From the NCBI GenBank assembly GCA_045629065.1, contig JAZQQK010000021.1, positions 62,001 to 126,000 on the forward strand: a stretch of DNA of 64,000 nucleotides. The letters run 5' to 3'. Positions 16,832 through 25,979 of this stretch are shown one piece after another. The translations under genes were made by a program, and so were the position numbers. Numbering within the stretch: the stretch's first letter is position 1; each line of letters starts with the position of its first letter. Under the pieces are notes generated by a model. That model saw only the letters and a list, made by a program, of their open reading frames with translations, did no database searches and had not been told where the DNA came from. The stretch is from JAKSSM01 sp045629065. Lineage in GTDB: Bacteria > Bacillota > Clostridia > Peptostreptococcales > Anaerovoracaceae.

Positions 16832-16853
16832 CCGACCAGTCTTATATGGTCGG
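16832..16853. repeat. Inverted repeat between surface-protein gene and aminotransferase operon
   Basis: Perfect 7-bp arms CCGACCA/TGGTCGG with an 8-nt loop, a few bases after the surface-protein stop and just ahead of the aminotransferase ribosome site. There is no T-run on the minus strand, so it may stabilise or attenuate the transcript rather than terminate it. Confidence 0.45.
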
Positions 16854-16859
16854 CCGTTT

Positions 16860-18158
16860 CTATTTATGATATCTTCTGTTACCGTACTTGCAGTTCAAAA
16901 GTTCTGTAGTACCTACTAAATTGTCCTCTTTATCATAAACCATGAGCTTTGCTCTGTAATAGTACATCTGGCCGCGAACACCCATTGTGTTAGTATAAAC
17001 CGGCTCGTCCTTTGAAAGCATAAGTTTGAAGCCTTCTCTTGCTCTAGTGGATCTGTAGTAAGCATACTTTACATCGTAGCCAGCATCCTCCAAAGCCTTC
17101 TCTGAGCCATTAAGCCATGTCAAATATACTTGAGTGCCCTTCTTAACATACTTTGAGTTCGCTCTTATCAAAGCGTTCTTCAAAATATCTACTACATCAG
17201 CATCTGAACTAATCTTCTTATTCTGCTGATCGATGATTGCCTGCTGGCGCTCTGCTTCAGCGAGAATCTCGCGATACTTTTCAATGTCAAAGCTGATAGA
17301 TGGCTGAGTTGGAGCGCTCTCGATGAAAAGCTTTACATGGCTTCCAGTGAGATTTAACTCAGTACCAGAACTTACATCTTGGTATTCACCCGTATAATTT
17401 ACAATGGATGGATTGCCTAAACCATTGAATGCTTTGATAAGGCTGGCATCAATACCGCCATTTGTTTCGACTTCTATTGAACCTGCATTTAGGTTAATTT
17501 TATCTAAAACAATAATGACATGAGGTCCCAATCCACCATAATCAGTTCCCGATGCTTTTGCATAAAACGTTCCACTATTTGTAAACGTGGATACAGTCAT
17601 ACCTCTAGAACCTGAAGTGATGTTTACTGTTCCTTTGTTGTCTAGTTCTATATCGCCAACTAGACGATTGTCATTGCCCTCCATAATAAGTGTGACATTT
17701 TCAGCGACAGTCACTTTGGTATTATACCCGTTAAAGGCACTGCCAGCTGTACTGCCTGCAATTATTGTGAGGCTTGCGCTTGGACTGTCTGAAGTGATGT
17801 ATATCTTGTTATTTGAGCCATTAGAATAAAAAACATCGCGTTCATCACACAATCTTTGTATCGTTCTATTTCCTTCCAACTTTATATAAAGTGGCTGTGG
17901 TAAATCAATCATCTCGAAGACAAACGAATTATCGGCATCTGTAATTATATCGCCTGTTAAAGTCAAAATTATCTTATCCGGTGTCGTGGCTACGCTCCAG
18001 CCTTCTCCAGATGCATTTTCCACATTACCACTTGAATCTACGGCAACGGTATCAAGGATTTTTAGTGAATAAGAATCCGCGAATGCAACTCCTGTGGTCA
18101 TTGGAATCATTGCTAAAATCATTATTAAACTAAGCCATACGCATAAAAATTTCTTCAT
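16860..18158 (-). CDS. Secreted beta-helix-like protein with Fn3-like C-domain
   Basis: 432 residues. The signal peptide (1-27, ending VAFA) closely resembles that of the LRR protein at 26-27.8 kb. The middle (about 30-285) is rich in short beta strands with Thr, Ser, Asn and Gly (LTIIAGSTAGSAF, GTVNITSGSRGM) and looks like a right-handed beta-helix or carbohydrate-binding-type repeat. The segment FDIEKYREILAEAERQQAI is almost identical in type to one in the 26-kb protein. The C-terminal domain (about 335-432) has YTNTMGVRGQMYYYRAKL. It is extracellular; the ligand is unknown. Confidence 0.8.
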   Translation of the reverse strand: MKKFLCVWLSLIMILAMIPMTTGVAFADSYSLKILDTVAVDSSGNVENASGEGWSVATTPDKIILTLTGDIITDADNSFVFEMIDLPQPLYIKLEGNRTIQRLCDERDVFYSNGSNNKIYITSDSPSASLTIIAGSTAGSAFNGYNTKVTVAENVTLIMEGNDNRLVGDIELDNKGTVNITSGSRGMTVSTFTNSGTFYAKASGTDYGGLGPHVIIVLDKINLNAGSIEVETNGGIDASLIKAFNGLGNPSIVNYTGEYQDVSSGTELNLTGSHVKLFIESAPTQPSISFDIEKYREILAEAERQQAIIDQQNKKISSDADVVDILKNALIRANSKYVKKGTQVYLTWLNGSEKALEDAGYDVKYAYYRSTRAREGFKLMLSKDEPVYTNTMGVRGQMYYYRAKLMVYDKEDNLVGTTELLNCKYGNRRYHK

Positions 18159-18205
18159 ATTCTTGCCTTTCTCACCTGTCTTAAAAAATGTGTTTTTTAC
18201 TATTA

Positions 18206-19207
18206 TCAGTTCTTATATAAAATATCATGGCAAATCGTCTGATAGAATAAGTTTTCTGCCGCCTCGAAGTCCTGAGTTTGATTCAGTATCCACATCAGTT
18301 TAGCAAAAGCAGCTTCTGTGGTCATATCATGCGCTTCGAGGATCTTGAAGTTATTCTTTAAGTATGAGCCAACTTTATAAACCGAAAGGTTGCTACCCTC
18401 GCTTGGCACTTGGGTTGTCATAACTACTAGTTTGCCAAGGTCGATTGCCCTCTTAATTTGGTCGTAAAAATCTGAGTATTCAGGTAGACCACCTACTCCG
18501 AAAGTTTCTACAACCAAACCATCGTATTGGTCGATGATGTATCTAAGCACATCGTTACGCATGCCAGGTACAAATTTTATCAAGCCTACGCTCGGATCCA
18601 AATTGTTGTAGAACTTTGGCATATCTGGCATATCGTCTAATATGTATCTTGCAATCTGCCCGTCCTGCACTCTCGCAATCTCGGGGAAGTTGATGCTACC
18701 GAATGCCGAGAAACTCTTTGAGAAATTCTTTCTCGCCCTGGTGCCCGCGATTACCGAGCCGGAAAATACTAACTGTACTCCTGCGCTTTGATCGTCAGAG
18801 GCAACAATGAATGCATCTGTTATGTTCCGTGTGGCGTCCGAGCCGACCTCTTGGATTGGCTTTTGGGCACCGGTGAATACAACAGGTTTTTTATTGTCCT
18901 GAACCAGGTAGCTCACTGCAGCCGAACTATAAGCCATTGTGTCCGTGCCGTGTGCGATGACAAATCCGTCGTACTTGTCGTAGTTTTGCTGCACCGCATC
19001 AGCCATTTGTAACCAGTGGCCTGGTCTGATGTTAGTGCTATCCATATTCATAATTTGAATGCAATCTACATCACAATAATCACTGATTGCTGGACAATAC
19101 TTTAGTAACTCATCGGCTTGAAGCTTGGGGCTTAAGCCCTTGCCATTATCTACAGAGCTTATAGTACCGCCTGTGCCTATTAGTAAAATCTTTTTTCTGT
19201 TATACAT
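18206..19207 (-). CDS. ansA: L-asparaginase type I
   Basis: 333 residues, the normal length. N-terminal LLIGTGGTISS carries the first catalytic Thr (Thr12) and AHGTDTMAYSS carries the second Thr-Asp pair. It deamidates asparagine to aspartate and ammonia; without a signal peptide it should be cytoplasmic. Start ATG 19207 has GAAGGT upstream. It sits downstream of two membrane-protein genes on the same strand, with a 20-bp gap to the nearer one, and could share their transcript. Confidence 0.9.
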   Translation of the reverse strand: MYNRKKILLIGTGGTISSVDNGKGLSPKLQADELLKYCPAISDYCDVDCIQIMNMDSTNIRPGHWLQMADAVQQNYDKYDGFVIAHGTDTMAYSSAAVSYLVQDNKKPVVFTGAQKPIQEVGSDATRNITDAFIVASDDQSAGVQLVFSGSVIAGTRARKNFSKSFSAFGSINFPEIARVQDGQIARYILDDMPDMPKFYNNLDPSVGLIKFVPGMRNDVLRYIIDQYDGLVVETFGVGGLPEYSDFYDQIKRAIDLGKLVVMTTQVPSEGSNLSVYKVGSYLKNNFKILEAHDMTTEAAFAKLMWILNQTQDFEAAENLFYQTICHDILYKN

Positions 19208-19227
19208 AGTCTCGTACCTTCTAACTG

Positions 19228-19881
19228 CTAGAAATTAAGTCTTGTCAAAATACGCTGACGTTTCTTTCTCTTAGATAAGATAATTACAATTGGGATGAAA
19301 ATGATAACGCATATTAGCGCTCCTGCTAAGTACATGTGTGCCTCTACAAAAAGGTTTACGGTTCCGTGCAAAGTAGCAGCTGCAAATATCAGCGCCAAGA
19401 TTGAATATAAAAAGTATCTGACATTCTTAATTGCATATGTGATAACTATACCAATAAGGCATGTGCACACAATGTTAATGATGATATAAATTATTATCAT
19501 GAAAAAGATTGTCAATACGTTATCTTCCGTAAGAGAAGGCATTAAGTTTATGCTTTCCATAATTGCAAATCCAGTTCCGATTGCCGTTGAAAAACCTAAA
19601 GCGCTCTTCGCATCAACATCTGCTATGAATATATAGAACACGATCGGAAACGCCTTTGACAATTCAAATACAATCGGTACAAATGTCGTCATTATGTATT
19701 CATTACCAAGTGATGGGAACGTCGAAAGCAGTACTTCGCTTACGTTCTGCGAGAACAAGAACTGAATTCCTCCGATGATCACGAATACAATCAAGAGGCG
19801 TGCCTTTTTATCCATTAAAGATAGCATAAATGTAAGCGGGATAGCGAAACATAAAAAGTAGGCATAAAGTTTTATATCCAT
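19228..19881 (-). CDS. Polytopic membrane protein, possible divergent PrsW-type protease
   Basis: 217 residues with about seven hydrophobic segments and a basic C-terminus. Three motifs are spaced as in PrsW intramembrane proteases: FELSKAF (Glu-x-x-Lys), GFAIMES (F-x-x-x-E) and LHGTVN (His in a membrane helix). The family's first motif normally has two Glu; here only one is kept. Assignment is therefore tentative. It has a strong AAAGGGG site and overlaps the upstream membrane-protein gene by 10 bp, so the two are probably made together. Confidence 0.55.
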   Translation of the reverse strand: MDIKLYAYFLCFAIPLTFMLSLMDKKARLLIVFVIIGGIQFLFSQNVSEVLLSTFPSLGNEYIMTTFVPIVFELSKAFPIVFYIFIADVDAKSALGFSTAIGTGFAIMESINLMPSLTEDNVLTIFFMIIIYIIINIVCTCLIGIVITYAIKNVRYFLYSILALIFAAATLHGTVNLFVEAHMYLAGALICVIIFIPIVIILSKRKKRQRILTRLNF

Positions 19882-20564
19882 TTTTTGCTTCCCCTTTCAA
19901 GTCCAATTGCGATGAATGCTCCGCAAAGGTTAGCAATGGCCACATTAGTGACATATATCGCATCTGATAATAATGCAGTTACCCAAAGCGTAATAGCGAA
20001 AATGTTATATAATACTATTCCAAATGCTGCTAGTTTCAAACTCTTAACTAATCCTGCATCAACATCTTTTCTAAAGATAACGAGTCCCGCCAGGTAGGTT
20101 GCTATTATTCTGCATAAGATAGTCACCAGTGCTAGTATTAGTTCAACTTTGTCTTCCAGGAAAATCTCGAGACTAATAGAGTATATAAGTAGTGCTACTT
20201 CAAAAATAGCAGGAATTAGAGCTAATGCTACTGCTTTAATTTTGAATCCTGATTTAAGTGTGCAGTCCAGTCCTTTTTCTTTCAAGAAAGTAAACATTTC
20301 TATCGTTCCACCAATCAGCAGTATCGCTGATCCCATAGCAGCTGCTCCTGAAAGAGTAAATCCGTCCCACCACTCATCGAACACATAGTATTCAATTGTG
20401 TCGTATATAAATGACAGCTCACTAGTTATTAATGCACAGAGTATCAGTTGATAGAAGGCGGGTCTTCCATCCTTAAAAAACTTATACTCACAATAAATGA
20501 GTGCAACCAGTTCTGCCAAACCGCTTACCGAGTATACGATTATTGCTAACAAATCCTCGTTCAT
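19872..20564 (-). CDS. Polytopic membrane protein, unrecognised
   Basis: 230 residues with about seven hydrophobic segments. I do not recognise the family. It ends LERGSKKWI, and its 3' end overlaps the next gene by 10 bp. A minus-strand TAGACA-N16-TATAAT lies upstream near 20.61 kb. It is divergent from the MATE-like gene. With its partner (possible PrsW-like protease) it may form a small sensing or stress module; this is inference. Confidence 0.65.
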   Translation of the reverse strand: MNEDLLAIIVYSVSGLAELVALIYCEYKFFKDGRPAFYQLILCALITSELSFIYDTIEYYVFDEWWDGFTLSGAAAMGSAILLIGGTIEMFTFLKEKGLDCTLKSGFKIKAVALALIPAIFEVALLIYSISLEIFLEDKVELILALVTILCRIIATYLAGLVIFRKDVDAGLVKSLKLAAFGIVLYNIFAITLWVTALLSDAIYVTNVAIANLCGAFIAIGLERGSKKWI

Positions 20565-20645
20565 TTGGTTATATAACTCCCATTATATACTATAACTATA
20601 TATAGAATTATATCATTATTTTGTAATTTGTCTATGTCTTACATG

Positions 20646-20674
20646 TTGACATCTTCAATTTTCGCATTTAGAAT
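20646..20674 (+). promoter_or_regulatory. Promoter of the MATE-like gene
   Basis: TTGACA (20646-20651), 17-bp spacer, TAGAAT (20669-20674), about 36 bp ahead of the TTG start. Confidence 0.65.
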
Positions 20675-20710
20675 ACAAAATGTAATCAATTTTCAAAGGA
20701 GATTAGCAAG

Positions 20711-22423
20711 TTGCAGATTAAAAACGTAAGTCTAGATGGAACTTCATTTTTAAAAAATAGATTCTTTGCAATTTTTGGCCCGTCGACATTCTATATGATT
20801 GCCAACTATGTTGTGCTGCTCGCTGATACCCTTATCGTTGCTAATTTCGTCGGTTCTACCGCCGTATCAGCTATCAGTATTTTGTTGCCTTTAGTACAGC
20901 TCAGCATATCCCTTGCACAAGTTTCAGTTGTCGGAGCAGCTTGGCTATATGCCCGCCAAATTGGCAAGTTTAGAAAAGATGCAGCAAATCGTATTTTCGG
21001 TCAAGGCTTAATCGTTGTTGCCTTTATAGCAGTATTGCAACTCGCCATATTTACTTTCCTGAAAGATCCATACATTGACTATATGGGTATTTCGGATGCA
21101 GTAAGAGTAGAAGTTGAGAACTACTGGAAATATGAAAAGTTCATGCTGATTTTATATCCACTGAGTTCTCTTTTGATAGAAACAGTGCATTTTGATAGCG
21201 ACCATTTGACAAGCACTTTGGCTAAATTTGTTCAAATTTGCTGCAGCACTTTCCTTTCTTTTGCTCTCGCTAGCAAAATGGGTACTGCTGGAGCAAGCCT
21301 GGGAAACTTTATTGGAATATCACTAGCGCTTCTGATTTGTCTCACTCATTTCTTCAAGAAATCAAACACACTTCACCCTGTATTGTTCTTCAATTGGAGA
21401 ATGCTCAGAAAGACCGTTACACTGGCAAGTACAGATGCTATGCCTCACATTTGCTGGGCTTTGCTCAACTTATGTCTAAACAAAATGATACTCAGCCAGT
21501 ATTCCGATGCATACCTTCCTGTTCTTGCAGTGTTGATTAACATCTTGGAAATCACTCTGATCTTTGACAGCGTGGTTGAAGATATGTCACCAATAGCAGA
21601 AATATATATGGGTGAGAAAAATTATATAGGCGAAAGGGAACTCGCCGAATACGGGCTTCGTGTTACGATTGTCGAAGGTTTTCTGGCGCTCGAACTATTA
21701 TTCATACTTGCACCTATAGTGCCACCATTATACGGAATCTCATCTCCTGAAATCGCTAGCGTATGCGTAAGCGCGATAAGAATTCTATCATTATCATTGC
21801 CTTTCACTGCTATTATTTTCTTCTTTGCTGCGCAGTTCCGAATTGTTAGAAAAACAGGTATCTCGGTTCTCCTTTTATTTATCGCGCAGTTCGTTTCACC
21901 TATTTTCTTTGCCCTTGTCCTTTCCAACCGCTTCGGTTTCAAAGGTATTTGGTATTCGTTCATCATAGGCTATGTCGTAACTATAGTTTTGGCTATTTTG
22001 TACATACTGATAGTTTACGGCAAATCAAAGTTCCCGTGGTTATGCCCTGATAATGTTAATTCATACCTAAACATTTCTTTCATTTTGAGCAAGAAAACAG
22101 TTATTGAAGCGTGCGATTTGATCGATGCATTCCTTAAAGAAAACAATGTGCCCGAATCGATTCAGCATAAGGCTCGCAAGGTTTTTGAAGAAACTGGTAT
22201 GCTTATCTTCAATGACAATAGGTTAAGCGAAAGCGTTGCCGAATTTACTATCGGTATTGAATCTAACGGGGTATACTTGATCACACGTGACACGGGCAAG
22301 CAAAGAGATATAACCCAAGAAGAGGGAGAGGTTGGAAAGCTTTTGAGCACAATAGAAGATAAGCATTATCTCACAAGCACTGGCTTCAACAGATACCTCT
22401 ACAGATTGCCATATGAGGATTAG
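20711..22423 (+). CDS. MATE/polysaccharide-flippase-like transporter with C-terminal GHKL-like domain
   Basis: 570 residues. The start is TTG 20711, set by AAAGGAG nine bases upstream; no ATG fits. Residues about 15-445 form twelve membrane segments with MATE-like features (ADTLIVANFVGSTAVSAIS near the N-terminus). The last 115 residues are cytoplasmic and carry a pattern like the domain on the symporter at 5-6.7 kb: an SKKTVIEACDLIDAFLKE helix, a FEETGMLIFND N-box-like helix and a final YLTSTGFNRYLYRL strand. The domain resembles RsbW/GHKL but lacks catalytic residues. Export of drugs, metabolites or lipids is possible. Confidence 0.78.
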   Translation: MQIKNVSLDGTSFLKNRFFAIFGPSTFYMIANYVVLLADTLIVANFVGSTAVSAISILLPLVQLSISLAQVSVVGAAWLYARQIGKFRKDAANRIFGQGLIVVAFIAVLQLAIFTFLKDPYIDYMGISDAVRVEVENYWKYEKFMLILYPLSSLLIETVHFDSDHLTSTLAKFVQICCSTFLSFALASKMGTAGASLGNFIGISLALLICLTHFFKKSNTLHPVLFFNWRMLRKTVTLASTDAMPHICWALLNLCLNKMILSQYSDAYLPVLAVLINILEITLIFDSVVEDMSPIAEIYMGEKNYIGERELAEYGLRVTIVEGFLALELLFILAPIVPPLYGISSPEIASVCVSAIRILSLSLPFTAIIFFFAAQFRIVRKTGISVLLLFIAQFVSPIFFALVLSNRFGFKGIWYSFIIGYVVTIVLAILYILIVYGKSKFPWLCPDNVNSYLNISFILSKKTVIEACDLIDAFLKENNVPESIQHKARKVFEETGMLIFNDNRLSESVAEFTIGIESNGVYLITRDTGKQRDITQEEGEVGKLLSTIEDKHYLTSTGFNRYLYRLPYED

Positions 22424-22450
22424 GTATAATCAATATTAATTGCAAAATAA

Positions 22451-22480
22451 GAGCACCGATGATTTCATCGGTGCTTTGTT
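22451..22480 (+). terminator. Terminator after the MATE-like gene
   Basis: About 10-bp stem AGCACCGATG/CATCGGTGCT followed by TTGTTG, 28 bases after the stop codon. Confidence 0.7.
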
Positions 22481-22547
22481 GTTTATGTAGTTCTTTTGCC
22501 TCTTTAATGCTTTAATGCTAGGCGTTTGTCGCCTGTTAGCCGCACTA

Positions 22548-23135
22548 TTATTTGCAAGCTTCCTCTACGGATTTTTCGCAGGACTGCATTGCAGAGATTG
22601 TCTTTTCTAAGAGTTGATCGAGTTCCCAACCGAGCTTAGCTGCGCCGTCTGCGATGACATCGCGGCTACAGCCTGCAGCAAACCTCTTATCCTTGAACCT
22701 TTTCTTTAAGCTCTTGAGCTCCATGCCCTCGCAAGATTTTTCTGGGCGCATCAAAGCGTAAGACCAGATAAGTCCTGTAAGTTCATCTGCCGCAAAGAGC
22801 ACCTTCTCCATCTCGAGCACTGGCTCTACGTCTGAGCAAAGTCCGAATCCGTGAGCACATACTGCATGAATCATCTCTTCGGATGCGCCGCCTTCTTTGA
22901 GAAGCTCTGGTGCTTTCTTGCAGTGTTCTTCAGGCCAATTTTCAAAATCGATGTCATGTAAAAGGCCTACCTGTCCCCAGAATTCCTCTTCATCCGCATA
23001 TCCGAGGTCCTTTGCGTACCATCTCATAACGCCTTCTACTGTAAGCGCATGACGGATGTGGAACGAGTCCTTGTTATATTTCTTTAAAAGTTCTAACGCT
23101 TGTTCTCTAGTGAGTGTTGATTTTAATGTAGCCAT
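22548..23135 (-). CDS. HD-domain hydrolase
   Basis: 195 residues. HD-superfamily pattern: His29 (HALTVEGV), His60-Asp61 (GLLHDIDFE) and His90/His95 (IHAVCAHG). The short single-domain form is typical of phosphohydrolases on nucleotides or cyclic nucleotides. Substrate is unknown. Start ATG 23135 has GAAAGG/AAGG sites upstream. It follows the lipase-like gene by about 55 bp on the same strand. Confidence 0.8.
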   Translation of the reverse strand: MATLKSTLTREQALELLKKYNKDSFHIRHALTVEGVMRWYAKDLGYADEEEFWGQVGLLHDIDFENWPEEHCKKAPELLKEGGASEEMIHAVCAHGFGLCSDVEPVLEMEKVLFAADELTGLIWSYALMRPEKSCEGMELKSLKKRFKDKRFAAGCSRDVIADGAAKLGWELDQLLEKTISAMQSCEKSVEEACK

Positions 23136-23189
23136 ATCCTTATATTCCTTTCGTCTCTATATTCTAGTATGTCACCATGCCACAGTTTC

Positions 23190-25931
23190 CTATTGAAGCT
23201 TTCTTTCGGCAAGAACTGGTTCTTCCTTCTTAATTGCTGCTTGCTTAATAGCCTTGGCAATTTTTTTATTGTCACCGTTTATGATCGCCTCGCCGATGCT
23301 CTTCCTGTTTTTCTCCACTCCCAACATGTTCATAAACTTCTGTTTATCAACTTTTACATGCTGTCCCATTAAGAAGCCTTCTTGAAGGTTCGAAGTCATT
23401 TTGACCGATTCAGAGAAGCTTTTGCCACGCTTAAGTTCTGCATTAACAAGATCAGAAGCAAGCTTTCCCGTCATCAAACTGGAAATCGTCTTTTCCGTCA
23501 GCTTTTGTGGCGCAAGATTTGGATCGCCATCAATAAGCTTAATACCTGTTTCGAGGGTATCCATTGCGGCATCTATAAGCTTTGATGTGCCAAATTGCTT
23601 ATCATAAAGCTCCATGTACCTTTCTTGACCGATTGAGTTATCACTTGCAATAGTTTCAAATAACTCATTAACCATCAGCCTAGAACTTAAATTCTTCATG
23701 AACTTATTAGCCACAAGGATGCCCCTGTTCTCCGGTTTTGCAAGCTTGTTAACACTGAATCCACCCATCTCGGAGACCTTCTCGTCGATGTAATCCAGGC
23801 AAGCTTGCTGAGCTGCAAAATTAGTTTTAGCCAAGTCTTTTTTGAACGCCTCAGCAGTCATATTCCCCATTTTGTACTTCAATGTTTCTAATGCAGACTC
23901 TTTGATAGCGGCTAGCTTTGTGTTATCTAGAATATCATCTATCGAATGACCTTTGCTTGCAAGCTCTGCAAATACAAGTGCATTCAGGTCTTCGCCGTTT
24001 CCACCATTAAGAACGACGCCTTGCTTGTCCTCTGGGATGTTAATATCGGGTGCTCCGTCATCCATAATGTGATCATCAAGGAAGAATTTATTGCTAGTTT
24101 TAAGTTCCACTTCGTTGAGAGCAAGTTTTATTTCGTTATAGTTCTTATTGTCTTGTGATAGTTTAGTGTTTACCCTTGCATTTTTTAGTGCTGTTACCGG
24201 GTCCTGAGCGAATTTTATAATGTCACTCAGCGTCAAATTATCAACAAAGGCCTTGACGTGTGGTATCTCTGCATATTTTTTCGGATAGTCTGCGCTTTCA
24301 GCAAGGCTACGATAATTTTTGAACGCTTTTTTGGACGTTCTGTCTTTATCCGCCGAACAACGTACAACTAATTCTCTATATGCAATTACCTTATTCAATT
24401 GCTCTTTTACTTTGCTAAAAGGTATTTGATTGTTCTTTAAGCCTTCGGCCATCTTGCTCAACTCGCTGATAGCATTATCGAATGCTTTCTGAGGTGCATA
24501 TCGCGAATCTTTTTCAGTTAAGATGTCCTTTTCAGGATGACGAGCAAAATACTCCTTTACGACATTGTACATCGTCTCCTTACGAGCTGCTTGTCCTTTT
24601 CTTGTGGCGTATACGCTGTCTAAGAAGTTCGTTGCTTCCTGCATATTCTTAATCTCAAAGAGCACATCATGTTCATCCAAAACATAGAGACCATCAGCCA
24701 AATCATGGACTCCTGTTCCTCTATATTTGTCACCTGTTGATCCTAAAACATAGCCTCTCTTGTGCTTTTGGCTATCTATATCGAACAGGCCCATATTGTG
24801 AGACATGCCTGTGAGTATTACTTTATTGGCTCCCACTACAGTCTGAGGGTCAAACGCATGACTATGGTTCGAATATATTCCGTAATATACGATAGAGTCG
24901 TTCTTATTTTCTGGAACAGAATTCAATCCTTGTCCAGTCTTGCCGTTCAAAAGCTGAATGTTCTTAGCATTGTGGTCCACCAGCGCGTGATTAGCATATG
25001 AACCGATTCCAGGAACCGGATCGTAAAGCTGTACTTCAAACTTAACCCTATTCTTCAGTTTAGGATATTTTTCTTGAACCAGCTTATTGATTATAGTTGC
25101 AGCCTCATTACATGCACAGCCCCCACGGCTATGTCCTTTCATGCTAAAGATGATTGGATCGTTGCTATCTTCTGGAATAGAATCGAGCCATTTGCGCGCC
25201 TCTTGTTCCGCATAGCTTTTAAGATTTTCTATGCTATACTTGCCTATATTACGCTCTCCACCGCCATCATCGCCTCCCATTAATGAGCCAAGTGGACCCG
25301 ACAAATTAAGTGTTCCACGACGCTTATCAGCACTCATTTTTTTGCGGATGCCGCTTATTGGAGAGTACTTACTGTTAGGGTCTGAATCATAGAGTACGCC
25401 ACCATCTCCTAAGTACATAAAGCGTCCGTATTCCTTGGTAAGAATATCATTTAACTCTTTGCCGCTTATCTCTTCGCCCTCATAGATTCTGTCAGTGGCA
25501 GTATACTTTTTGAACACGTCAAGCTGAAGCTGTCCATATAGGTTTTCAGCTTCTTTTCTTTCTGCAGGGTCTATTTGCTCGTCAGGAACAATCTCCATTA
25601 ACTGGTTGTATCCTGAGAAGCCCTTGTAAAGTTTTGGCCACTGGTTAATTCCAGAACCCGCAAAGTTCATCTTAAAGACGTAATCTTTTGGCGCTTCGGG
25701 CTCTTCATTAAGTTCAAGGTTTGGCCCTTTTACTTTATATTTGCTTGAATAAACCCTGTGTACATCTGTCCTTGATTCAGGCGACGTGATGTATTCATAG
25801 CTCACTGATGTCTCTGATTTCAAGTGTTTTGATACGTCAGGAACAGTACCGACTTCGTTCGAATACTGACCAAACTTTTCAAATAGGTTTCCGGTTAGAT
25901 TAACCACTCTTTTTTTAGGCTTTTTAGGCAT
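23190..25931 (-). CDS. Large signal-less protein with alpha/beta-hydrolase (lipase-like) core
   Basis: 913 residues. Ser268 lies in FSMKGHSRGGCACNEAA, a GxSxG nucleophile elbow of the kind found in lipase_3/DUF2235-type hydrolases. The following KFEVQLYDPVPGIG suggests the acid residue, and His candidates lie in ALVDHN or SHNMG. Residues about 440-913 are mostly helical and unrecognised, ending KKEEPVLAERKLQ. There is no signal peptide or membrane segment. Like the calpain protein and the protein at 62.3 kb it is very large and cytoplasmic by sequence, so these may be effectors or intracellular enzymes. A phospholipase role is inference. Confidence 0.7.
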   Translation of the reverse strand: MPKKPKKRVVNLTGNLFEKFGQYSNEVGTVPDVSKHLKSETSVSYEYITSPESRTDVHRVYSSKYKVKGPNLELNEEPEAPKDYVFKMNFAGSGINQWPKLYKGFSGYNQLMEIVPDEQIDPAERKEAENLYGQLQLDVFKKYTATDRIYEGEEISGKELNDILTKEYGRFMYLGDGGVLYDSDPNSKYSPISGIRKKMSADKRRGTLNLSGPLGSLMGGDDGGGERNIGKYSIENLKSYAEQEARKWLDSIPEDSNDPIIFSMKGHSRGGCACNEAATIINKLVQEKYPKLKNRVKFEVQLYDPVPGIGSYANHALVDHNAKNIQLLNGKTGQGLNSVPENKNDSIVYYGIYSNHSHAFDPQTVVGANKVILTGMSHNMGLFDIDSQKHKRGYVLGSTGDKYRGTGVHDLADGLYVLDEHDVLFEIKNMQEATNFLDSVYATRKGQAARKETMYNVVKEYFARHPEKDILTEKDSRYAPQKAFDNAISELSKMAEGLKNNQIPFSKVKEQLNKVIAYRELVVRCSADKDRTSKKAFKNYRSLAESADYPKKYAEIPHVKAFVDNLTLSDIIKFAQDPVTALKNARVNTKLSQDNKNYNEIKLALNEVELKTSNKFFLDDHIMDDGAPDINIPEDKQGVVLNGGNGEDLNALVFAELASKGHSIDDILDNTKLAAIKESALETLKYKMGNMTAEAFKKDLAKTNFAAQQACLDYIDEKVSEMGGFSVNKLAKPENRGILVANKFMKNLSSRLMVNELFETIASDNSIGQERYMELYDKQFGTSKLIDAAMDTLETGIKLIDGDPNLAPQKLTEKTISSLMTGKLASDLVNAELKRGKSFSESVKMTSNLQEGFLMGQHVKVDKQKFMNMLGVEKNRKSIGEAIINGDNKKIAKAIKQAAIKKEEPVLAERKLQ

Positions 25932-25979
25932 GTTTCGTTTCCTTTTAGGTTATACTTTCTAGTTCCTATATCTTTAGGG

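Noticed and set aside
16832..16853. Inverted repeat as a rho-independent terminator
   Set aside because: No T-run follows on the strand of the adjacent genes.
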